From Nereida sp024640765 (GTDB lineage Bacteria; Pseudomonadota; Alphaproteobacteria; Rhodobacterales; Rhodobacteraceae), in NCBI GenBank assembly GCA_024640765.1, contig JAHEEK010000004.1, positions 248,001 to 312,000 on the forward strand: a stretch of DNA of 64,000 bases, in the 5' to 3' direction. This document shows, in pieces, positions 26,571 to 35,410 of this stretch (the first letter of the stretch is position 1; the number at the start of each line of letters is the position of its first letter). A program made the position numbers and the translations under genes. Below the pieces are notes generated by a model. The model ran no database searches and was not told the origin of the DNA. It saw only the letters and a list, made by a program, of their open reading frames with translations.

Positions 26571-29429
26571 TTAGCTGGGTGCGGAACGCGGTTGCAACAT
26601 GGGCTTCAAGTAGCGCCCCGTGTGCGAGGCGTCGACTTCCGCCACATCCTCGGGCGTACCGGTGGCAACGACGGTGCCGCCACCATCCCCACCTTCGGGG
26701 CCAATGTCGATGATCCAATCCGCCGTCTTTACGACATCAAGGTTATGTTCGATCACAACGACAGTATTGCCCGCCTCGACCAATTCATGAAGCACCTCGA
26801 GCAGCTTGCGCACATCTTCAAAGTGCAGGCCCGTTGTAGGCTCATCAAGAATATAGAGCGTGCGGCCCGTGGAGCGTTTTGCCAGCTCTTTAGACAGCTT
26901 AACGCGCTGCGCTTCCCCCCCCGACAAGGTCGTCGCTTGCTGCCCGACTTTGATGTAGCCCAGACCAACCCGCATAAGCGCGTCCATCTTCTCACGAATT
27001 GACGGTACCGCCTTAAAGAACGTCTGCGCATCTTCGACTGTCATGTTCAAAACATCCGCAATCGACTGGCCCTTAAACTCAATCTCAAGAGTTTCGCGGT
27101 TATAGCGGGCCCCACGGCACGTCTCACATTCCACGTAAACGTCAGGTAAGAAATGCATTTCAATCTTGATGACACCGTCACCTTGGCACGCCTCACAGCG
27201 TCCACCCTTCACGTTGAAGCTGAAGCGCCCAGGTTTATAGCCACGCGCCTTGGCCTCGGGCAGTCCAGCAAACCAGTCACGGATTGGCGTGAAAGCACCT
27301 GTATAGGTGGCCGGGTTACTGCGCGGGGTGCGCCCGATCGCCCGTTGATCAATATCGATCACCTTATCTAGGTGTTCGAGGCCACGAATGGTTTCACACG
27401 GTGCCGGCGTTTGTCGCGCGCCATTTAGCTGCATGGAGGCCGTCTTGAACAGCGTCTCAATCGTCAGCGTAGATTTACCGCCCCCCGACACACCCGTAAC
27501 GCAGACAAATTTACCAAGCGGAAAATCAACCGTCACGTCTTTAAGGTTGTTGCCCGTGGCCTTGCGAACGGTAATTTTCTTTTTGTTCCCCTTGCGCCGA
27601 TCCGTGCTGTAAGGAATTTCGCGCACACCCGTAAGGTACTGACCTGTCACAGATTTTTTGTTCTTTGCAATCTGCGCTGGCGTGCCTTTGGCAACAACTT
27701 GTCCGCCGTGGACACCAGCCCCGGGCCCAATGTCAAAAACATAGTCCGCTTCGCGGATCGCTTCTTCGTCGTGCTCAACGACGATGACTGTATTACCCTG
27801 ATCACGCAGGTTTTTCAGGGTCGTCAAAAGCCGGTCGTTGTCCCGTTGGTGAAGCCCGATAGAAGGCTCATCAAGCACGTAAAGTACCCCCGTAAGGCCC
27901 GATCCAATCTGACTGGCCAAACGGATCCGCTGGCTTTCCCCGCCAGAAAGCGTACCCGCGTTGCGCGACAGCGTCAGATACTCAAGGCCAACGTTATTGA
28001 GGAACCCAAGGCGCTCACTGATCTCCTTCAAGATCGCTTTTGCAATCTCGTTCTTCTGTTTACTCAACTCAGAAGGCACACTTTGACACCATTCAAAGGC
28101 CTCACGGATGGACATCTGAACGACTTGCCCCACGTGCAGCCCTGCAGTTTTGACTGCTAGCGCCTCTTCACGCAGACGGTATCCGCCACACGCGCCACAC
28201 GGGCGATTGTTCTGGTAACGCTCAAATTCTTCGCGGACCCAAGAGCTGTCTGTCTCGCGGTAGCGACGCTCCATGTTGGGGATCACACCTTCAAACGTGC
28301 GGCTAACCTGGTAAACGCGGCCACCTTCATCATAACGAAAGCTAATCTCTTCCTCGCCAGACCCGCGCAAGAAAACCTGCTGCACTTTGGCAGATAGGTC
28401 TTTCCAGCGAGTGTTCTTGTCAAACTCGTAATGTTTGGCAATGGCCTCAATTGTTTGAAGAAAATACGGTGATTTACCTTTGCGCCACGGCGCCAGCGCA
28501 CCGTCATAAATTTTGAGCGTCGCATCAGGGACTACTAAGCGTTCGTCAAAAAAGAGCTCGTGTCCCAAACCATCACACGCAGGACACGCACCAAACGGCG
28601 CATTGAATGAAAACAGACGCGGCTCGATCTCAGGGATCGTAAAGCCCGAAACGGGACAAGCGAATTTTTCAGAAAACGTAAAACGCTCAGGCTCCTGCCC
28701 TTCGGCAACGGCGGTTTCAAGAATGGTGATGCCGTCCGCCAGATCAAGCGCGGTTCGGAAACTATCCGCAAGCCGCGTCTCAAGCCCTTCGCGGACCACA
28801 ATACGGTCAACAACCACGTCGATGTCATGGCGGAACTTTTTATCCAGCGTCGGAGGTTCATCAAGCTCATAAAACGTGCCGTCTACTTTGACGCGCTGAA
28901 AGCCTTGCTTGCGCAGTTCCAGAAATTCTTTGCGGTACTCGCCTTTTCGGTCGCGGATGATCGGCGCCAGAAGATAACCACGGGTGCCCTCTTCCATTGC
29001 CATGACGCGGTCGACCATGTCTTGGACTTGCTGTGCTTCAATGGGCAGTCCCGTCGCGGGTGAATACGGCGTCCCGACACGGGCGAACAACAGCCGCATG
29101 TAGTCGTAAATCTCGGTCACCGTACCAACAGTAGAGCGTGGGTTTTTAGACGTTGTTTTCTGCTCAATCGAAATGGCGGGACTTAGACCTGAGATGTGAT
29201 CAACGTCAGGTTTTTCCATCATATCAAGGAATTGACGGGCATAGGCGCTAAGGCTTTCAACGTAACGCCGCTGTCCCTCCGCGTAGATCGTATCAAACGC
29301 CAAGCTGGATTTACCAGAGCCAGAGAGGCCCGTAATTACCACCAATTGGTCGCGTGGAATATCAACATCAATGTTTTTGAGATTGTGCTCACGCGCGCCG
29401 CGTACTTCGATATTTTTCAGCTCTGGCAT
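26571..29429 (-). CDS. uvrA: Excinuclease ABC subunit A
   Basis: DNA-damage sensor of nucleotide excision repair, 952 residues. Two ABC ATPase modules are visible: Walker A GLSGSGKSS near residue 34 and GVSGGGKST in the second half; signatures LSGGESQRI and LSGGEAQRV. The two zinc-finger regions are also present (ACPVSGF...FGACPACDG and RCEACQGDGVIKIEMHFL...ECETC). The start ATG follows AAGGGGG. I see no clear LexA-type box in the short upstream gap, but this is not decisive. Confidence 0.97.
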   Translation of the reverse strand: MPELKNIEVRGAREHNLKNIDVDIPRDQLVVITGLSGSGKSSLAFDTIYAEGQRRYVESLSAYARQFLDMMEKPDVDHISGLSPAISIEQKTTSKNPRSTVGTVTEIYDYMRLLFARVGTPYSPATGLPIEAQQVQDMVDRVMAMEEGTRGYLLAPIIRDRKGEYRKEFLELRKQGFQRVKVDGTFYELDEPPTLDKKFRHDIDVVVDRIVVREGLETRLADSFRTALDLADGITILETAVAEGQEPERFTFSEKFACPVSGFTIPEIEPRLFSFNAPFGACPACDGLGHELFFDERLVVPDATLKIYDGALAPWRKGKSPYFLQTIEAIAKHYEFDKNTRWKDLSAKVQQVFLRGSGEEEISFRYDEGGRVYQVSRTFEGVIPNMERRYRETDSSWVREEFERYQNNRPCGACGGYRLREEALAVKTAGLHVGQVVQMSIREAFEWCQSVPSELSKQKNEIAKAILKEISERLGFLNNVGLEYLTLSRNAGTLSGGESQRIRLASQIGSGLTGVLYVLDEPSIGLHQRDNDRLLTTLKNLRDQGNTVIVVEHDEEAIREADYVFDIGPGAGVHGGQVVAKGTPAQIAKNKKSVTGQYLTGVREIPYSTDRRKGNKKKITVRKATGNNLKDVTVDFPLGKFVCVTGVSGGGKSTLTIETLFKTASMQLNGARQTPAPCETIRGLEHLDKVIDIDQRAIGRTPRSNPATYTGAFTPIRDWFAGLPEAKARGYKPGRFSFNVKGGRCEACQGDGVIKIEMHFLPDVYVECETCRGARYNRETLEIEFKGQSIADVLNMTVEDAQTFFKAVPSIREKMDALMRVGLGYIKVGQQATTLSGGEAQRVKLSKELAKRSTGRTLYILDEPTTGLHFEDVRKLLEVLHELVEAGNTVVVIEHNLDVVKTADWIIDIGPEGGDGGGTVVATGTPEDVAEVDASHTGRYLKPMLQPRSAPS

Positions 29430-29509
29430 GTCGCCCCCTTAAGTCTGTAGTAGTACATAGGTGGCGTGGTCAAAACGGCCAAGGGAAAAATGCGAACGAA
29501 AAGTGAACG

Positions 29510-30673
29510 TCAGTTCTGCGGGGCAACAATCTTTGCGGTCATCCAATAGATCAGGCCCAAACCAACCGCGCAGGCACCCATAATGACGATCCACAGGCCC
29601 GACATTCCTGCGCTTAGCATGGTAAAGGCAAACACTGGCGTACCCAGTGTGGTGCCGATATTTCCCATCTGTGACAACGCCCCCGCGGCCCTTGACCGGT
29701 CACTTGCAGAGGGGTTCAACGACGGGATCGCCGCAAAACACGCAGCAGGCACAATGCCCAAACCGAACGCCAGCAGATAAATCATCCAACCTGCACCCGA
29801 CCATACCGCCAGCCCCGCCAAGATGATCCAAACATAGCCTACGGCCGCCAAAGTATGTGGGGCCACGCGGCGGGCGACCCAGCCTGTGGTGAATGTGGCA
29901 ACAAGGCTAATCAGCGGGATAATCTGAAACAACTCAGGACGTTCAAGCGTGACAGGGAAAAATGTGATGATCGCCAAATATATGAACGTATACGCCCCGA
30001 AAGCCAGCGCAGGGGCCATGACCGGCGGGCTGCTGTAAATGGCCACATGAGTGCCCCAAAACGCAATTTTACCTGGTGTTGCGGAAACAACTGGCAAGCG
30101 CCAAATCAACACGACACAAATTACCGCAAAACCCAGACCGTGTGCTGCAAAGACCAGCCCCACACCACCGGCCTGCATCAATGGCGGCACAACAAGTGCT
30201 ACAGCCGCAAAAGATGCTCCAAAAAACATGGCCCATAAGCTCATCGCGATTGGACGATCACGGTCATTGGTCACCGCCGCCATCAGCGTTGGACCTGCGA
30301 CGACGATGCCCAAATGGGTAAGCCCTTCGAGCAGTCGCAACACGATCATACCCGCAAACGGCGGCAACAACGCCTGAAGGATAGATATAATCGCGGCAAT
30401 GCCTGCCGACCAAATGAACACGCGCGTCGGGCCGGCACGCGCAACAACGGCCCCGCTTATCACACCCAAAAAGATGCCCAAAAACCCAACGAGAGACACA
30501 AAAAACGAAACGCCAGCAACATCAGTGCCGTAGAGTTCAGCCAATGGGGCAAGCGTCAGAGAGATTTTGCCAAATTGCGCCGCTGCAAAAAGCCCTGTGA
30601 CAAACACAAGTGCTACCAACGTCCAATCACTTCGCTCAGAGGGGGCGCTTGCCCGCGCAATGTTCGTTTTCAT
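29510..30673 (-). CDS. Major facilitator superfamily transporter
   Basis: The 387-residue protein has about 12 predicted membrane helices and the MFS loop-like GFLGIFLGVISGAVVARAGPTRVFI between helices 2 and 3. The central loop is short. The substrate is unknown; the pattern fits the drug/sugar exporter-like MFS group. It sits between uvrA and lpdA on the same strand, with no functional link evident. Confidence 0.8.
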   Translation of the reverse strand: MKTNIARASAPSERSDWTLVALVFVTGLFAAAQFGKISLTLAPLAELYGTDVAGVSFFVSLVGFLGIFLGVISGAVVARAGPTRVFIWSAGIAAIISILQALLPPFAGMIVLRLLEGLTHLGIVVAGPTLMAAVTNDRDRPIAMSLWAMFFGASFAAVALVVPPLMQAGGVGLVFAAHGLGFAVICVVLIWRLPVVSATPGKIAFWGTHVAIYSSPPVMAPALAFGAYTFIYLAIITFFPVTLERPELFQIIPLISLVATFTTGWVARRVAPHTLAAVGYVWIILAGLAVWSGAGWMIYLLAFGLGIVPAACFAAIPSLNPSASDRSRAAGALSQMGNIGTTLGTPVFAFTMLSAGMSGLWIVIMGACAVGLGLIYWMTAKIVAPQN

Positions 30674-30744
30674 GGCGTTGAAATGACAGGGGCGGCTGCA
30701 AACTGCAACCGCCCATCAGATGTCTAAAACGAAGGGGTCACACT

Positions 30745-32139
30745 TTAGAAATGGATCGCACGACCATAGGCGTCCAGCACGCTTTCGTGCATCATTTCGG
30801 ACAACGTTGGATGCGGGAAGACTGTTTCCATCAGGTCCTCTTCTGTTGTCTCCAACTTGCGGCCCACCACATAGCCTTGGATCAGCTCGGTGACTTCTGC
30901 ACCGATCATATGTGCGCCCAGCAACTCGCCCGTTTTTGCATCAAACACGGTTTTGACCATGCCTTCTGGTTCGCCAAGTGCGATGGCTTTGCCGTTGCCC
31001 ATAAACGGGAAACGTCCCACGTTGATATCATAACCAAGCTCTTTTGCTTTGGCCTCGGAATAGCCAACTGATGCGACTTGCGGGTGGCAATAGGTACATC
31101 CGGCAATTGTTTCGGGCTTAATTGCGTGAACCTTTTTGCCCGCAATCATTTCCGCGACCATAACGCCTTCATGGCTGGCCTTGTGCGCAAGCCACGGGGC
31201 ACCTGCGATATCACCAATCGCAAAGACGCCCTCAACACCCGTGCGGCAAAATTCATCCGTAACGACATGCGTGCGGTCGATCTTTACGCCCAACTTCTCA
31301 AGGCCAAGGCCTTCCACGTTTCCAACAATTCCGACTGCAGAAATGACCGTATCGAACTCTTCAGTTGTAACTTTCCCACCATTCTCAATATGGGCAACAA
31401 CTTTTCCTTTGCCGCGATCAAGTTGTTTGACCATGGTTTTTTCACGGATTTTCATCCCCTGCTTTTCGAATTGCTTCTTCGCAAAAGCGCTGATTTCGGC
31501 ATCCTCAACGGGCAATACGCGGTCCATCACTTCTACGACAGTCGTGTCCGCGCCAAGTGTGTTATAAAAACTCGCAAATTCGATCCCAATCGCGCCAGAT
31601 CCGATGACCAATAATTTCTTTGGCATGCGCGGTGGTGTCAGCGCCGTTTTGTATGTCCAAACGAGATCACCATCCCCCTCAAGACCCGGCAATTCACGCG
31701 CCCGCGCACCCGTCGCAATGATGATGTTCTTGGCCGTCAGGTCTTGCACACCTTTGTCAGTCTTAACCGTCACTTTGCCTTTCGCAGGGACTGACGCCTC
31801 GCCCATGATGACAGTTACTTTATTTTTCTTCAGTAGATGACCAACGCCACCCGCCAACTGCCCTGCAACACCGCGGCTGCGCTTTACGACCGCATCAAGA
31901 TCATAATCAATATTGCCTGCAGACAGCCCAAACTCTTTGGCGCGGTGCATCAAATGGAAAACCTCGGACGAGCGAAGCATCGCTTTCGTCGGGATACACC
32001 CCCAGTTAAGGCAAATGCCGCCCAGATGCTCGCGCTCAATAACTGCGACGGACAGCCCAAGCTGCGCGCCACGGATAGCGGCCACATACCCGCCCGGGCC
32101 AGCACCAATTACGATTAAATCAAAAGACGTCGCGGCCAT
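30745..32139 (-). CDS. lpdA: Dihydrolipoyl dehydrogenase
   Basis: FAD-dependent E3 component that reoxidises lipoamide in pyruvate, 2-oxoglutarate or glycine dehydrogenase complexes. The 464-residue protein has the FAD-binding GAGPGGYVAAI, the redox disulfide Cys43/Cys48 in CLNWGCIPTK, a NAD-binding GSGAIGIEFASF and the C-terminal His-Glu region FPHPTLSEMMHE. No E1 or E2 genes are adjacent. A 12-bp perfect inverted repeat at 32155-32182, just before the start, is probably its operator. Confidence 0.96.
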   Translation of the reverse strand: MAATSFDLIVIGAGPGGYVAAIRGAQLGLSVAVIEREHLGGICLNWGCIPTKAMLRSSEVFHLMHRAKEFGLSAGNIDYDLDAVVKRSRGVAGQLAGGVGHLLKKNKVTVIMGEASVPAKGKVTVKTDKGVQDLTAKNIIIATGARARELPGLEGDGDLVWTYKTALTPPRMPKKLLVIGSGAIGIEFASFYNTLGADTTVVEVMDRVLPVEDAEISAFAKKQFEKQGMKIREKTMVKQLDRGKGKVVAHIENGGKVTTEEFDTVISAVGIVGNVEGLGLEKLGVKIDRTHVVTDEFCRTGVEGVFAIGDIAGAPWLAHKASHEGVMVAEMIAGKKVHAIKPETIAGCTYCHPQVASVGYSEAKAKELGYDINVGRFPFMGNGKAIALGEPEGMVKTVFDAKTGELLGAHMIGAEVTELIQGYVVGRKLETTEEDLMETVFPHPTLSEMMHESVLDAYGRAIHF

Positions 32140-32154
32140 AATAATGTCTCCGGC

Positions 32155-32182
32155 AAATATAGTTTAACGCTAAACTATATTT
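32155..32182. promoter_or_regulatory. 12-bp perfect inverted repeat upstream of lpdA
   Basis: AAATATAGTTTA, loop ACGC, TAAACTATATTT, only 15 bases from the lpdA start. The centre TTAACGCTAA (32164-32173) fits the TTA-NCGN-TAA pattern seen before both gap genes. The repeat could also fold as a hairpin in the leader or end the upstream DUF924 transcript, but its very AT-rich stem is poor for a terminator. Confidence 0.6.
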
Positions 32183-32250
32183 ATTTGCCAGAAATCGCAA
32201 CACTCTCACGCGGATTGTGAATGAGCCTTTAAACCACTGAATTCGCCTGA

Positions 32251-32823
32251 TTATCCTGCAATTGCGCGGACAGCCGCACCATATCCGCCCTCAGCCTCAA
32301 ACGCTTCTTCGTGAACGGAGTAAGCTCTATCAAGGGCTGCGTTGCGGAAGGGGAAACGACCAAAGCGGCGGATAACATCGCGGTGCGCCCGGGCGTGCAA
32401 TAAATTATCTGCGCCAGTCTCTGGCATCCGCGTCATGATTAAGCGCACAGAACGCTCCTGATCGCACAGGTTTTCGGAATGCATCAAAGGCAGGTAGAAA
32501 AACTGGCGCGCTGGCTCATCGATTTTCATATCCCAGCCTTTGTTCAAAGCAGCCTTTGCAGCGGCTAAGGCCATTCGGTCACTGGCAAATGCTTGGGCAG
32601 TATCGCGAAACATATTTCTGGAGAATTGATCCGCAAGGATAATGTAGGCAAGCGCCCCACTAGGGTAGGTCAGCCACATAGACATCCCGCCAGCCATCAT
32701 TCCATCCCAAGCGGGTTTGAATTTCAGGCGGACTTTGGCATCAAGTGCTTCTCCCCCCGCGTACCAGCCCTTTTCGCCGATTTCATCAAGCCAAAAAGAA
32801 AGAACGGTTTCTGGTGAGGTCAT
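32251..32823 (-). CDS. DUF924-family protein
   Basis: The 190-residue helical protein has the family start PETVLSFWLDEIGEKGWYAGG, a central ILADQFSRNMFRDTAQAFASDRMAL, FFYLPLMHSENLCDQE and GRFPFRNAALDR. Nothing in the family is functionally defined; it looks like a TPR-like helical fold. I chose ATG 32823, which has AGGAG seven bases upstream. It lies upstream of lpdA on the same strand with a 111-base gap containing the inverted repeat. Confidence 0.85.
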   Translation of the reverse strand: MTSPETVLSFWLDEIGEKGWYAGGEALDAKVRLKFKPAWDGMMAGGMSMWLTYPSGALAYIILADQFSRNMFRDTAQAFASDRMALAAAKAALNKGWDMKIDEPARQFFYLPLMHSENLCDQERSVRLIMTRMPETGADNLLHARAHRDVIRRFGRFPFRNAALDRAYSVHEEAFEAEGGYGAAVRAIAG

Positions 32824-32929
32824 GACGCTGCTCCTATGCATGCATGTTACCAAATCGTTACTGTAATAAAAGAACCGAGCAACCCCCTTTTGCGCAATCT
32901 TTCAATTAATCCCCGCTACAGTGATGCAT

Positions 32930-34210
32930 TTAGGCCGCAGGAGTTTCCGTTGCGGCACTTTCCGCCTCTTCCAGCTCTGCTTCGATGTAGATTTCTTGGG
33001 CGACCTCAACAGCCACGGGGCTGGCCGTGGCCAAAATGGGCGAGTACGGCGTCGCTTCGTCCACATCGAAAGTTGATGCGCGTTGGGTCATTCGGAAACC
33101 TGCGTAGGCCGCAAGCCCAAGCAACAGAGCCGCCACAAACAAGAAAAACCCTTCAGGCCCCACCAGCCCCATCATCCAACCCGTGATCAGCGGCCCCGCG
33201 ATGGCGCCAATACCGTTAATGAAGATCAAACCACCACTCGCAGCGGCCATGTCTGCGTGCTCAAGAAAATCATTCGTGTACGCAATCAGCAACGCATAAA
33301 GTGGGTTCGACATGCCCCCAATAATGAAAGCGGACCCCAGCAAGAGGATAAACACATCGTCATAAAGAAAGCCTGCAAACCCGCCGAGACCACCCAAAAC
33401 AGAGACAGCAAGGATCAAAACCCGCCGGTCCATCCGGTCGGAAAGCCAGCCGATTGGGTACTGCAACAACAGTGCCCCCAAATAAATCGCCGTCACAAAA
33501 ATTGAAATTTCAGCAACCGTCAGACCCCGCTCGGTGCCGTAAACCGCGGCCATCCCGAACTGTGCCGAGAACACGCCCCCCATCAAGAACATGCCGACAC
33601 AGCCCAACGGCGAAATACGCGTTAGTTCGCGCAAAGTCATAGGTTTGGTGGTTTCAAATGCGGGCGTCGGGCTAACCGACAGCAAAATTGGCGCAAAGCT
33701 AATGGAAACCAACACAGACGGAATGATGAACAGAACGAAGCCCGACGGATCACCAGTCAGCAAAATACCTTGCGCGGCCACAATCCCAAACATCTGCACG
33801 ATCATATAAAGCGACAGCGCTTTGCCGCGGTGCGCGTTGTCTGCAGAATTATTTAGCCAGCTTTCCGCCGTCACATACACGCCGGAAAAGCAAAACCCGA
33901 TCACAATGCGGCCAAGCGCCCACGCAACAGGATGCGGAAAAGCCGGATAAAGGATCAAAACGGCCGAGATAAAACTTCCAAGCGCAGCAAAGACCCGAAC
34001 GTGCCCCACACGGCGGATCATTTCGGGCGCCATTTTGGAGCCGCCCAGAAAACCAACGAAATAGCACGACATCACGACGGACATTTCGAACGTACCAAAG
34101 CCCTCAAGCCCGCCGCGCACACCAAGAAGCGTCCCCTGAAGGCCGTTGCCCACCATCAGCAGCATCATTCCGAGCAAAAGTGCCCACGACCCTTTAAAAA
34201 CTTGTAGCAT
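32930..34210 (-). CDS. MFS transporter (YcaD-like)
   Basis: The 426-residue protein has about 12 membrane helices, with GKALSLYMIVQMFGIVAAQGIL and VYVTAESWLNNSA. These are typical of the YcaD/UhpC-like MFS group that has an extended C-terminal tail; here the last 50 residues are acidic and Ala-rich. The substrate is unknown. The start ATG follows GAGAGGC. Confidence 0.8.
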   Translation of the reverse strand: MLQVFKGSWALLLGMMLLMVGNGLQGTLLGVRGGLEGFGTFEMSVVMSCYFVGFLGGSKMAPEMIRRVGHVRVFAALGSFISAVLILYPAFPHPVAWALGRIVIGFCFSGVYVTAESWLNNSADNAHRGKALSLYMIVQMFGIVAAQGILLTGDPSGFVLFIIPSVLVSISFAPILLSVSPTPAFETTKPMTLRELTRISPLGCVGMFLMGGVFSAQFGMAAVYGTERGLTVAEISIFVTAIYLGALLLQYPIGWLSDRMDRRVLILAVSVLGGLGGFAGFLYDDVFILLLGSAFIIGGMSNPLYALLIAYTNDFLEHADMAAASGGLIFINGIGAIAGPLITGWMMGLVGPEGFFLFVAALLLGLAAYAGFRMTQRASTFDVDEATPYSPILATASPVAVEVAQEIYIEAELEEAESAATETPAA

Positions 34211-34334
34211 GACGCCTCTCTTTACACAGTGCTGCCTTTGAGGCCCGCCCTATCTGAGTCGCGTCAACAATCAACAATCAAAATCGACATTTAGTGTCGT
34301 TTTAGTAGCTTCGTTGCATGCAAGCAGCCCCGTT

Positions 34335-35396
34335 TCAGCCGTTTGGCAATAAAAGCGAGCTGTCACCGTAACTGAAAAACCGATATCCTGTGCTCACTGC
34401 GTGGTCGTAGATTTCTACGATCCGCTTTTGTCCCATCAGGGCCGATACAAGCATCATCAGCGTCGACTTCGGCAGGTGGAAGTTTGTCATCAAACCATCG
34501 GTGATCTGAAACTTAAAACCCGGCGTGATGAAAATGTCAGTCTCGCCCCGCCATTCCGCCAGAGTACCGTTTTTTGCTGCACTTTCGATCAACCGAAGCG
34601 CTGTGGTCCCAACGGGAATGACGCGGCCGCCTTCTACCTTGGTCTGATTGATCTCGGCTGCGGCGCTTTTCGTAATCTCGCCCCACTCTGCGTGCATCTT
34701 ATGCTCTGAAATGTCGTCAACTTTGACAGGCAAGAACGTGCCCGCCCCCACGTGAAGCGTTACTTCGGTAAACGTAACACCCTGTGCGGCCAGCGCTTCC
34801 AACAAAGGTTTATCAAAGTGAAGCGAGGCCGTCGGGGCCGCAACGGCGCCGGTATGACGCGCAAACACAGTTTGGTAATCCGTCTTATCCTGTGCGTCAG
34901 CTTTCCGCTTTGCCTCAATATAAGGTGGTAAAGGCATGGCACCGGCAGAGTTCAGCGCTGCGTCAAAGTCATTACCAGTAAGGTTAAACTTCAAAACCCC
35001 CTGACCGTCGGCCTTGGCGGTAAGTGTCGCAGTGAGATCATCGGTAAATAGGATAACTTCGCCTTCTGCTACTTTGCGCAAAGGTTTGATAAGTGCCGAC
35101 CATCCACCATCGGGCTGTGGCGTCAGCAATGTAACCTCAATCTTAGCACTCACCGGCCCCTGCCCAGCATCGCGCGTCCGTGTCCCCGTCAAACGCGCCG
35201 GAATGACCTTGGTGTTGTTCAAAACCAAGCGGTCACCTTTGCGCAGGCATTTGGTCAAATCTGAGACCTGTGCATCCGTAATGGCGCCTGAATTTGCGCC
35301 GCTGGCCACCAACAACCGCGCGCTTGTGCGAGGCACCGCAGGACGTGTTGCAATCAAATTGTCCGGCAAATCAAAGTCAAAATCAGAGAGTTTCAA
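34335..35396 (-). CDS. queA: S-adenosylmethionine:tRNA ribosyltransferase-isomerase
   Basis: Makes epoxyqueuosine at the wobble position of GUN tRNAs, including the tRNA-Asp encoded in this window. The 353-residue protein has the start LSDFDFDLPDNLIATRPA, the catalytic LHVGAGTFLPVK region, and FITPGFKFQITDGLMTNFHLPKSTLMMLVSAL. The start codon is TTG at 35396 (AAAGGA ten bases upstream). It begins 14 bases after the stop of the large AsmA-like gene, so the two are probably one operon. Confidence 0.95.
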   Translation of the reverse strand: MKLSDFDFDLPDNLIATRPAVPRTSARLLVASGANSGAITDAQVSDLTKCLRKGDRLVLNNTKVIPARLTGTRTRDAGQGPVSAKIEVTLLTPQPDGGWSALIKPLRKVAEGEVILFTDDLTATLTAKADGQGVLKFNLTGNDFDAALNSAGAMPLPPYIEAKRKADAQDKTDYQTVFARHTGAVAAPTASLHFDKPLLEALAAQGVTFTEVTLHVGAGTFLPVKVDDISEHKMHAEWGEITKSAAAEINQTKVEGGRVIPVGTTALRLIESAAKNGTLAEWRGETDIFITPGFKFQITDGLMTNFHLPKSTLMMLVSALMGQKRIVEIYDHAVSTGYRFFSYGDSSLLLPNG

Positions 35397-35410
35397 TTTG
35401 TCTCAATCCT

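Noticed and set aside
31136..31614. Plus-strand reading frames opposite lpdA
   Set aside because: They are complementary to conserved lpdA sequence and have no ribosome site or recognisable domain.
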